A stretch of 64,000 bases of DNA from a virus: IMG/VR virus record IMGVR_UViG_3300028883_000992, positions 1 to 64,000 of that record. One strand, written 5' to 3'. The notes under the pieces are model-generated. The model made no database searches and was not told the DNA's origin. It saw only the letters and a program-made list of their open reading frames with translations. Positions 23,930 through 30,640 of the stretch are shown here, one piece after another (the stretch's first letter is position 1; every line of letters starts with the position of its first letter). Both the position numbers and the translations under genes were made by a program.

Positions 23930-24421
23930 GTGCAAGTTTACTCAGAATATACAGAAGGCAAAATTCACAAAACCAATGAAGGTAGATTAGTCATCTATTT
24001 AAAAAAGAAAGGTACTAAAGGCAAAATAGTTTCTTATCCAAAATATTTAATAGAAAAACATTTAAATAAATATTTGGCAAGAAACGAAACAGTACATCAC
24101 ATTAATGGTAATTTTTTAGACAATAGAATAGAAAATCTCAAAATAATAGACAGAAGTAAACATGCATCAAATCATGCAAAAAGACTTGTAAAACAAGAAT
24201 TTATATGCCCTTATTGTGGTACAAAATTTAAATTAAGCGGAGAACAATTGCATGATACTGATCACAACAGAAAAAAGGGCAAAGCAGGACCATTTTGCAG
24301 TAGGAGTTGTGCAGGAAAATATGGAGCATTTGTTCAAAATGGTGGTAAAAAATTAGAAGTAAAACAAATTAAAAAAACATATTACACTAAATTATATGGG
24401 GATGTGCCCGAACTGGAATAG
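23930..24421 (+). CDS. HNH endonuclease (homing-type), 163 aa
   Basis: HNH core VHHINGNFLDNRIENLKII (residues 55-73) followed by a C2C2 zinc module CPYCG ... CSRSC. GTG start directly after the upstream stop. This arrangement is typical of free-standing phage homing endonucleases. Its last eight codons run 24 nt into the tRNA-Leu gene, so the tRNA's 5' end doubles as coding sequence. The likely cut site is an allele of a neighbouring locus (inference). Confidence 0.88.
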   Translation: MQVYSEYTEGKIHKTNEGRLVIYLKKKGTKGKIVSYPKYLIEKHLNKYLARNETVHHINGNFLDNRIENLKIIDRSKHASNHAKRLVKQEFICPYCGTKFKLSGEQLHDTDHNRKKGKAGPFCSRSCAGKYGAFVQNGGKKLEVKQIKKTYYTKLYGDVPELE

Positions 24422-24481
24422 GGAACGGATTTAAGCTCCGTCGCTCGTAAGAGATTGAGGGTTCGACTCCCTCCATCCCCA
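24398..24481 (+). tRNA. tRNA-Leu (anticodon TAA)
   Basis: Class II tRNA: acceptor GGGGATG/CATCCCC, anticodon stem ACGGA/TCCGT with loop TTTAAGC (anticodon TAA, normal T33), long variable arm around CGCTCGTAAGAG, T arm GAGGG-TTCGACT-CCCTC, discriminator A. The first 24 nt overlap the HNH coding sequence. No CCA encoded. Confidence 0.93.
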
Positions 24482-24495
24482 CTTAAAAGGAACAT

Positions 24496-25647
24496 ATGAA
24501 AATATTTGAAGGTAAAAGAGTTCATATAAAATCTTGGTGCAATAATCCAGAAGAAGGTGCTATACAACAAGCACTAAATCTATCATCACTACCATTTATA
24601 TTCAAACATGTTTGTCTAATGTCTGATTGCCATGAAGGTTATGGTATGCCAATAGGCGGTGTTATAGCAACAAAAAATATTGTTATACCAAATGCAGTTG
24701 GTGTAGATATTGGTTGTGGCATGCTGTCTGTAGAAACAGATATTGATAATTTAGACAAAGATCAAATAAAATCTATAATGGGTAAAATTAGGGGACTTGT
24801 CCCAGTAGGATTCAACCATCATAAAACTAACCAAGAATGGAATGGATTTAACAATATCCCACTTATTGATGTTATAAGACAGGAAGTTGATAGTGCACGC
24901 AAACAGCTTGGTACATTAGGTGGGGGTAATCATTTTATTGAATTACAAACAGACGGAAACCATATACATTTTATGATTCATAGTGGTTCTCGTAACTTTG
25001 GATATAAGATTGCAAAACATTTTAATGAAGTGGCTACAAAACTATGTCATAGATGGTACTCAAATATCCCTGAAATTAAAGGTGAAGATGGATTAGCGTT
25101 TTTACCTATAGATACAAATGAAGGTCTAACATATTTTACCGCTATGAGTTTTGCTCTTGATTTTGCTCAAGCCAATAGAAACCTAATGGCCGAGAGAGTA
25201 AAAGAAGCCATCAATTCTGTTGTGTCCTGCAATTTTGAAGAGTCAATAAACATTCATCATAACTATGCGAGATTAGAAAATCATTTTAAGCATAATGTTA
25301 TAATACACCGTAAAGGTGCTACTTCAGCTAAAGAAAATGAAATAGGTATCATACCGGGATCACAAGGAAGCTATTCATATATTGTACATGGACTAGGAAA
25401 TCCAGAATCATTTTATTCTTGTTCTCATGGTGCAGGTAGAAAAATGAGTCGTAAAAAAGCAAGGGAAACATTGGAGATTAATCAAGAAACAGAAAAAATG
25501 GGCAACATTGTACATAGCATAAGAAATAAGCAAGACTTAGACGAGGCTCCGGGTGCATATAAAGATATAGATATAGTTATGGAAGAACAACAGGATTTAG
25601 TAGCGATAAAAAAGAAACTCTATCCATTAGGAGTAATAAAGGGGTGA
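24496..25647 (+). CDS. rtcB: RtcB-type RNA ligase, 383 aa
   Basis: RtcB joins 2',3'-cyclic phosphate (via 3'-phosphate) and 5'-OH RNA ends using GTP and Mn2+. Diagnostic motifs: SDCHEGYGMPIGGV (43-56), GVDIGCGM with the metal cysteine (69-76), LGGGNHFIE, HSGSRNFG, HHNYA, RKGATSA and the guanylylated-histidine motif SCSHGAGRKMSR. Length matches short bacterial/phage RtcB proteins. It starts 15 nt after the tRNA-Leu gene and in this genome probably repairs tRNAs cut by host nucleases (inference). Confidence 0.96.
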   Translation: MKIFEGKRVHIKSWCNNPEEGAIQQALNLSSLPFIFKHVCLMSDCHEGYGMPIGGVIATKNIVIPNAVGVDIGCGMLSVETDIDNLDKDQIKSIMGKIRGLVPVGFNHHKTNQEWNGFNNIPLIDVIRQEVDSARKQLGTLGGGNHFIELQTDGNHIHFMIHSGSRNFGYKIAKHFNEVATKLCHRWYSNIPEIKGEDGLAFLPIDTNEGLTYFTAMSFALDFAQANRNLMAERVKEAINSVVSCNFEESINIHHNYARLENHFKHNVIIHRKGATSAKENEIGIIPGSQGSYSYIVHGLGNPESFYSCSHGAGRKMSRKKARETLEINQETEKMGNIVHSIRNKQDLDEAPGAYKDIDIVMEEQQDLVAIKKKLYPLGVIKG

Positions 25648-25736
25648 TAATATTTTTTGATATAATATTATTACTTTTATTTGTAGTATTGGCACACGAT
25701 GTCATAGACCATATGAAAGATGAGTATAGAAGATGA
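25644..25736 (+). CDS. Small membrane peptide, 30 aa, GTG start
   Basis: GTGA overlap with the rtcB stop and ATGA overlap with the next gene. Encodes one hydrophobic helix (IIFFDIILLLLFVVLAH) with a charged C-terminus. Upstream AATAAAGGG gives a moderate ribosome binding site. Confidence 0.5.
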   Translation: MIIFFDIILLLLFVVLAHDVIDHMKDEYRR

Positions 25737-26086
25737 GACATCCTACCCCTACATTAGACATAAAAGAAACAGTAGAATTTTTAACAATTTGTTCACCATT
25801 TGATGAGGGTTTAAAAAGATCGGAAATTACAGTCAGAGACAATAAACTTGTTTTAGATAACAAGACTATTAATAATATAATATGTGATATTTTGGTTGTT
25901 GAAAAAATAGATATTGCACTCATGATGTTTCTTAATAAAATAGGACGTATACAATTTAAAGAAAGGTTAATGGAATTTAGTGACGGTGACACAATAAGTT
26001 TAATGTTTTTTGAATTATATAAACAATATAGTCAGAAATTTAATATCAAAGAATATAATAAAATAGCAAGGGAATACTATAAATGA
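25733..26086 (+). CDS. Hypothetical protein, 117 aa
   Basis: ATGA-coupled on both sides, between RtcB and patatin. Helical C-terminal half, with an N-terminal segment RHPTPTLDIKETVEFL. No motif recognised. Confidence 0.75.
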   Translation: MRHPTPTLDIKETVEFLTICSPFDEGLKRSEITVRDNKLVLDNKTINNIICDILVVEKIDIALMMFLNKIGRIQFKERLMEFSDGDTISLMFFELYKQYSQKFNIKEYNKIAREYYK

Positions 26087-26916
26087 CAGGATTAGTATTA
26101 TCAGGTGGTGGTTCTAAAGGTGCTTTCCAAGTAGGTGCATTAGACTATATCTTAAATCACACTGATATTAAGTTTGATTGCATAGATGGAGTATCAACAG
26201 GATCACTTCAAGGTTCTATGGTAGCTACAGATCAATTTGCATATCTTAAAAATATGTGGCTATCCATCAAAAAAGACAGTGATATCGTAAAACATAGTTG
26301 GTGGAAATTAATGTTCCTAAAATTTCCATATAGTTTCACTGGGTTAGAGGGTTATTTAAAATACGCACTTAAAACCGGATACAAAATACCGTTCTTTTGT
26401 GGAGTTGTTAATCTCGACACCACTAAATATAGAAGTATAAGGAATCCGAATTATAGAGAAATATTGGCATCATGTTCTATACCTGTACTTTTTGAACCTG
26501 TTTACTATTATGAAAAACCATTGGTAGATGGTGGTCTTAGAAATGTAACACCTTTGAAAGATGCTATTGATAGAGGCTGTGACAAAATTATTGTCATAAC
26601 TTGTGGCAATAGAAAAGATGAATTACCCTTCTACCCACAGGAAAAATACAATGTTAAAGATGCGTTATTCCGTACCTTAGATATAATGGTTCATGAGATT
26701 AAATTAAATGACTTTCTGTTTAGAGATATTACTCAAGCAGAGAAGATAAATACATGGGTAGAAAATGGATTTGAAAAATATCGTAAGATAGACATCACAG
26801 TTATAGAGCCTCAACATAAATACACTGTTAATATGGATAGTCTTAAATTTGACCCTACAATAACAGAAGCATTGATGAATCACGGATTTAATCAAGCAAT
26901 GGAGGTATTAAAATGA
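26083..26916 (+). CDS. Patatin-like phospholipase, 277 aa
   Basis: All patatin elements are visible: oxyanion loop SGGGSKGAFQ (7-16), nucleophile elbow GVSTGS (Ser38) and catalytic DGG (149-151). The expected reaction is hydrolysis of acyl ester bonds in phospholipids by a Ser-Asp dyad. No signal peptide, so it is cytosolic. Possible roles are membrane damage at lysis, lipid remodelling or abortive defence against other phages. It lies two genes upstream of a cell-wall amidase, which favours a lysis-related role (inference). Confidence 0.93.
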   Translation: MTGLVLSGGGSKGAFQVGALDYILNHTDIKFDCIDGVSTGSLQGSMVATDQFAYLKNMWLSIKKDSDIVKHSWWKLMFLKFPYSFTGLEGYLKYALKTGYKIPFFCGVVNLDTTKYRSIRNPNYREILASCSIPVLFEPVYYYEKPLVDGGLRNVTPLKDAIDRGCDKIIVITCGNRKDELPFYPQEKYNVKDALFRTLDIMVHEIKLNDFLFRDITQAEKINTWVENGFEKYRKIDITVIEPQHKYTVNMDSLKFDPTITEALMNHGFNQAMEVLK

Positions 26917-27092
26917 ATGTAAGAATAAGCAAAATAGAAGACCGTATTGATAAAATAGAAAAAATACAAATAGAATTATATAAATCAATAGGTAATTTAG
27001 CTGAATCAATAAAAAATAATAATGAGTCATTACAGTTATTAATTACTGTATGTCAAACACTAATGGAAACTAATGGCAAAAAAGAAAATTGA
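26913..27092 (+). CDS. Small coiled-coil protein, 59 aa
   Basis: GGAGG precedes the ATG, which overlaps the patatin stop by ATGA. Heptad-like helix through most of its length (ISKIEDRIDKIEKIQIELYK). Probably oligomeric. It overlaps the next gene by 20 nt. Confidence 0.65.
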   Translation: MNVRISKIEDRIDKIEKIQIELYKSIGNLAESIKNNNESLQLLITVCQTLMETNGKKEN

Positions 27093-27408
27093 TTTAGAAA
27101 AACTTAAGGTTATAGATGCTCAATATAACCATGATAATTTTTTTGAATGGGATAAACATAGACAAGAAATATATACATCAATAAAGCGCGGATATATAAT
27201 AGATATAGATTTACTTGAACCGCGACATGTTCAACTTTTTTTAGATATGTGTGAAGATTTCTTTACAAACTTAGGTGAAACCCATATTATTTTTCAGTCT
27301 ATGAAAGGACGTTTGAGAAAAGTAAGAGAATGGGCAGACAGCAGAAGACTTAGATATAAGAAACTCGGCAACAAACATAAAATTCATGTTGGGAGAGTGA
27401 GTGGATAA
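27073..27408 (+). CDS. Hypothetical basic protein, 111 aa
   Basis: Helical and basic, especially near the C-terminus (SMKGRLRKVREWADSRRLRYKKLG), suggesting nucleic-acid binding. It overlaps the amidase GTG start by 8 nt. No family recognised. Confidence 0.75.
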   Translation: MAKKKIDLEKLKVIDAQYNHDNFFEWDKHRQEIYTSIKRGYIIDIDLLEPRHVQLFLDMCEDFFTNLGETHIIFQSMKGRLRKVREWADSRRLRYKKLGNKHKIHVGRVSG

Positions 27409-27985
27409 ATTTCAAGTTATATTTTACAAGGGTGACTACAAAGATCGCCAAGAACAAGCAAACAGAGATGACTGTGACCTATATGTTGAACAGCATTTAA
27501 ATTCTGTAACCGACCCTACAATTGACTATGCCTGTGTAATTACACGCAAGGTTCCAAATACAACAGAAGAAGCATTAGCTAAAACATATTGTGAAATGAT
27601 TCATAATACGTTTGGTAATCAATGTCAAGGCGTTATTAAAGGTGGATTTAACGGCAGGGGGTCAAGAAATATAAGCACTTGCACAATGCCATCACTTCTA
27701 TTGGAACCTCTTTTTATTTCCAATAGACAACATGTAGACTGGCTAATGAATGGATTAGGCATACCTTTATTGGCAGTATGTTTAGCAGATACAATTAAAA
27801 CTTATTACAAATCAGGAACAATAGGATTTAGTGTGGGTCACAAATATAAAACTTCTAATCCAGATGATCGTGGAGCTAAAGTACCGGAATCATATTTGAT
27901 ACCATATTTAAATACATCAATTTATGAATCTGATATTTGTGAATCTATACTTCTCAAGGCAAAAAACATATTGGAGATGAAATGA
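27401..27985 (+). CDS. Amidase_3-like cell-wall hydrolase, apparently circularly permuted, 194 aa
   Basis: The protein contains the elements of zinc N-acetylmuramoyl-L-alanine amidases (Amidase_3), but in rotated order. Residues 14-35 (DRQEQANRDDCDLYVEQHLN) match the usual R..ANxxxADLFVSIHxN segment with zinc His32. Residues 96-108 (MPSLLLEPLFISN) match the catalytic PxxLVExGFxSN segment with Glu102. Normally the protein ends soon after; here it continues with GFSVGHKYKTSNPDDRGA (142-159) and a YESDICESILLKA helix (175-187), which resemble the family's N-terminal DPGHGGxDPGA strand (His147) and Glu helix (Glu176). All four active-site residues can thus be found. Probably the endolysin. GTG start. 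Confidence 0.68.
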   Translation: MDKFQVIFYKGDYKDRQEQANRDDCDLYVEQHLNSVTDPTIDYACVITRKVPNTTEEALAKTYCEMIHNTFGNQCQGVIKGGFNGRGSRNISTCTMPSLLLEPLFISNRQHVDWLMNGLGIPLLAVCLADTIKTYYKSGTIGFSVGHKYKTSNPDDRGAKVPESYLIPYLNTSIYESDICESILLKAKNILEMK

Positions 27986-28053
27986 TTTTAGGTGCTATTT
28001 TACTATTATTTATACTTATATTTTGGTTTATTTGGATTGCTGAAAATGATTGA
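27982..28053 (+). CDS. Tiny membrane peptide next to the amidase, 23 aa
   Basis: ATGA overlap with the amidase stop; GGAG lies 5 nt before the ATG. Encodes a single hydrophobic helix (ILGAILLLFILIFWFIWI) ending AEND. Could be a holin-like or other lysis accessory peptide by position only. Very short, so uncertain. Confidence 0.42.
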   Translation: MILGAILLLFILIFWFIWIAEND

Positions 28054-28315
28054 ATCTTGGGACTATCTTGATAAGCATACATATTGGTATGTATTACTTA
28101 TATACAAAAATAGTAGTGTGTATAAGATATTCCTAAATAAAAACAGTATCAATATAAAAGGCAGTTATCTTGAACAACCAACACCATTAAATGATTTAAT
28201 TAACAGACTTATAAAGTTAGCTTTGATTGATAGCAAATTAATGTCATCATCTAATCTTGTAATACTCCAACAACTTAACGGAGATATAAATGGATTTTTC
28301 GGCAATCAACAATAG
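28046..28315 (+). CDS. Hypothetical protein, 89 aa
   Basis: Start placed at the ATG opening IESWDYLDKHTYW; an in-frame GTG at 27992 would add 18 hydrophobic residues that coincide with the membrane peptide in another frame. Soluble, no motif known. It overlaps the nucleotidyltransferase start by 26 nt. Confidence 0.62.
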   Translation: MIESWDYLDKHTYWYVLLIYKNSSVYKIFLNKNSINIKGSYLEQPTPLNDLINRLIKLALIDSKLMSSSNLVILQQLNGDINGFFGNQQ

Positions 28316-29039
28316 CATAATTTATGCTTACAGGGGCAGTATAGCCCATAATCTATATATCCCACCTGAAGAACCTTTAGGTACAGACGATAAAGACTAC
28401 ATAGGAATATGTATTTCACCTATTAACTATTATACTGGACTTGATAAGTTTGATCAATATGAATATCAAGAAAACGGTGACGATATTATAGTTTATGACA
28501 TTAAAAAAGCATTTAGACTTTTGCTAAACAGTAACCCCAATATATTGTCTATTCTTTGGAACAGACCTGATATGTATATACGCATAGAACCTTTAGGGCA
28601 GAAAATTATTGATAATCGTCATATATTTGCATCCAAAAAAATATATAAGACATTTGTTGGATATGCTCTATCCCAACTAAAGAGGATGAACAAGTCACAA
28701 TATAAGGGTTATATGGGATCAAAAAAAAAGGAATTAGTTGATAAATACGGATTTGATGTAAAAATGGCAAGTCACACAATAAGACTATTAAAATGTGGTA
28801 TAGAATTTTTAGAAACAGGTGAATTTGAAGTTTATCGTAAAAAAGATCGTGAAGAACTTATAGCTATCAAACAAGGTAAATGGAGTTTTGAGGACATAAA
28901 CTTATATGTTAATAATCTTATGTATGATATTGATAGTGCATATAAGCACAGTCAACTACCGCCTCAACCAAACTACAATACTGCAAATGAACTCCTGATG
29001 GACGTACTTGCAGAATACTTTAGAATAGGAGAATTATGA
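28290..29039 (+). CDS. RlaP-type DNA polymerase beta superfamily nucleotidyltransferase, 249 aa
   Basis: The N-terminal signature YRGSIAHNLY (14-23) followed by TDDKDYIGI (32-40) is the GS...DxD active site of pol-beta nucleotidyltransferases of the COG3541/RlaP group. That group was named for association with RNA ligases in RNA repair operons. Asp34 and Asp36 are the likely metal ligands. The helical C-terminal part (residues 105-249) fits the family. The rtcB gene a few genes upstream supports an RNA repair role; substrate and nucleotide remain unknown. Confidence 0.8.
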   Translation: MDFSAINNSIIYAYRGSIAHNLYIPPEEPLGTDDKDYIGICISPINYYTGLDKFDQYEYQENGDDIIVYDIKKAFRLLLNSNPNILSILWNRPDMYIRIEPLGQKIIDNRHIFASKKIYKTFVGYALSQLKRMNKSQYKGYMGSKKKELVDKYGFDVKMASHTIRLLKCGIEFLETGEFEVYRKKDREELIAIKQGKWSFEDINLYVNNLMYDIDSAYKHSQLPPQPNYNTANELLMDVLAEYFRIGEL

Positions 29040-30004
29040 ATATAGAAGAACAAATTAAAAAGATTGAAAAGCAGTATGGCCCTAATTCAATAATGAAATT
29101 AGGTGAAAACAATATAATTTCCATACCACGTATAAAAACAGGAATTATGTCTGTAGACACCTTAATAGGTGGTGGATTACCAAAAGGTCGTATAGTGGAG
29201 CTATATGGCGATCCTAGTTGTGGGAAGACCAGTCTAGCATTACAAACTATAGCATCAGCACAACAAGAAGGTATAGCATGTGTCTATATAGATGCTGAAC
29301 ACGCCTTAGACCTTTCATATATATCAAAATTAGGTGTTGATGTAGATGAACTTTATCTGTCTCAACCTGACTACGGTGAACAAGCATTAAATATAGCATA
29401 TCAAATGGCAGACGTAGAAGAAGTTGGATTAATAGTTATAGATTCTGTCTCAGCATTAGTGCCAAAAGCCGTATATGATGGTGAAATAGGTGATCAAAAT
29501 GTGGGCAACCTACCGCGTTTAATGTCAGGTTCACTTAATAAATTTAGTAGTAAATTATCAAAAACAGAAACAACACTTATTTTTATAAATCAGTTAAGAC
29601 AAAAGATAGGTGTAATGTATGGAAATCCAAACATAACTTCTGGAGGAAATGCTCTAAGATTTTATGCGTCACTACGACTACAACTAGTGCCACTGAAATC
29701 TCAGAAAATTGCAAATAGTGAAGGTACGGTTGGCAATAGAGTAAAAATTAAAGTTGAAAAAAGTAAGGTATGTAATCCATTCCAAGAGACAGAATGTTCA
29801 TTGGTATACGGCATAGGATTTGATAAGGAACGTGACCTAATTGAATATGCTGTAAAAATAGGTGTTGTAGAAAAAAGTGGAGCATGGATCAATTTTGGCG
29901 AAGAAAAATATCAGGGTTTAGACAATTTTATAGAAACAGTAAGAGAAAACAAGGACATGTTTAACAATATAAAAGAAATGGTTGATGATATACAAAGTAG
30001 GTAA
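29036..30004 (+). CDS. recA: RecA recombinase, 322 aa
   Basis: RecA core: GIMSVDTLIGGGLPKGRIVE, Walker A GDPSCGKTS (58-66), VYIDAEHALD, Walker B LIVIDSVSAL, MSGSLNKFSSKLSKT (L1 region), FINQLRQKIGVMYGNP (L2), TSGGNALRFYAS. About 30 residues shorter than E. coli RecA, lacking the acidic C-terminal tail. Promotes strand exchange in phage recombination and recombination-dependent replication. ATGA-coupled to the nucleotidyltransferase. Confidence 0.96.
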   Translation: MNIEEQIKKIEKQYGPNSIMKLGENNIISIPRIKTGIMSVDTLIGGGLPKGRIVELYGDPSCGKTSLALQTIASAQQEGIACVYIDAEHALDLSYISKLGVDVDELYLSQPDYGEQALNIAYQMADVEEVGLIVIDSVSALVPKAVYDGEIGDQNVGNLPRLMSGSLNKFSSKLSKTETTLIFINQLRQKIGVMYGNPNITSGGNALRFYASLRLQLVPLKSQKIANSEGTVGNRVKIKVEKSKVCNPFQETECSLVYGIGFDKERDLIEYAVKIGVVEKSGAWINFGEEKYQGLDNFIETVRENKDMFNNIKEMVDDIQSR

Positions 30005-30446
30005 CATATTAGAACATATGGATGATGCTGATGTGATATTGGTTACTACCAATTCTTATATAAATAGAAATCGTCAACTAGTTATGGGGCGTGGATTTGC
30101 ATCATGTATGGCATCCAAGTTCCCTGAAATCAAAGAAATAGCAGGAGAAAGAATTGGACACTTATCACGATACGGGGTAATAAACATACCTAAAATAATA
30201 TGTTCTGTTAATGCATCTCGTATTGACATTGCACTTTTTCAGGTTAAATATCATTTTAAAGACAATGCTGATCTTGATTTAGTTAAGTTCTCAACTATGA
30301 TGTTACGCATATGGGCATATATAGAAAAAGACAAGGAGTTTTTCTTAAATTATCCCGGCATAGGACAGGGAAAATTAGATAAAAGTCTGGTAGAACCTAT
30401 AGTAAGTAAATTACCTGATAATGTAACCATATGGGAGGTTAAATGA
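29985..30446 (+). CDS. Macro domain protein, 153 aa
   Basis: Follows the macro domain pattern: KVGNILEHMDDADVILVTTN, then QLVMGRGFASCMASKFPEIKE, FQVKYHF, and NYPGIGQGKLD. These correspond to the ADP-ribose-binding loops of Appr-1''-phosphatase-type domains in phages. It may hydrolyse ADP-ribose 1''-phosphate or O-acetyl-ADP-ribose, or remove ADP-ribose from macromolecules. It overlaps recA by 20 nt. A role in RNA repair (clearing tRNA-splicing by-products) or against NAD-based defence is inference. Confidence 0.75.
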   Translation: MIYKVGNILEHMDDADVILVTTNSYINRNRQLVMGRGFASCMASKFPEIKEIAGERIGHLSRYGVINIPKIICSVNASRIDIALFQVKYHFKDNADLDLVKFSTMMLRIWAYIEKDKEFFLNYPGIGQGKLDKSLVEPIVSKLPDNVTIWEVK

Positions 30447-30640
30447 AAGTAATATATTTACACATATGGTTAAACAATATTTTACGTTTTTTCAAACTAC
30501 ACAAGCATAGCTATAGAACCGTATATAGTTCTCCATTATTTTTAATTAATAAATGTACTTGTGGTCATTTAAAATTTGTTTTAAGAAAAGACTTGATAGA
30601 ATCGGTAGAAGATTGCAAAAAATATATTAAAAACCTATGA
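30443..30640 (+). CDS. Hypothetical basic protein, 65 aa
   Basis: ATGA-coupled to both the macro domain gene and dnaE. Basic, with a CTCGHLKF segment. GGAGG precedes the start. No family recognised. Confidence 0.72.
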   Translation: MKVIYLHIWLNNILRFFKLHKHSYRTVYSSPLFLINKCTCGHLKFVLRKDLIESVEDCKKYIKNL

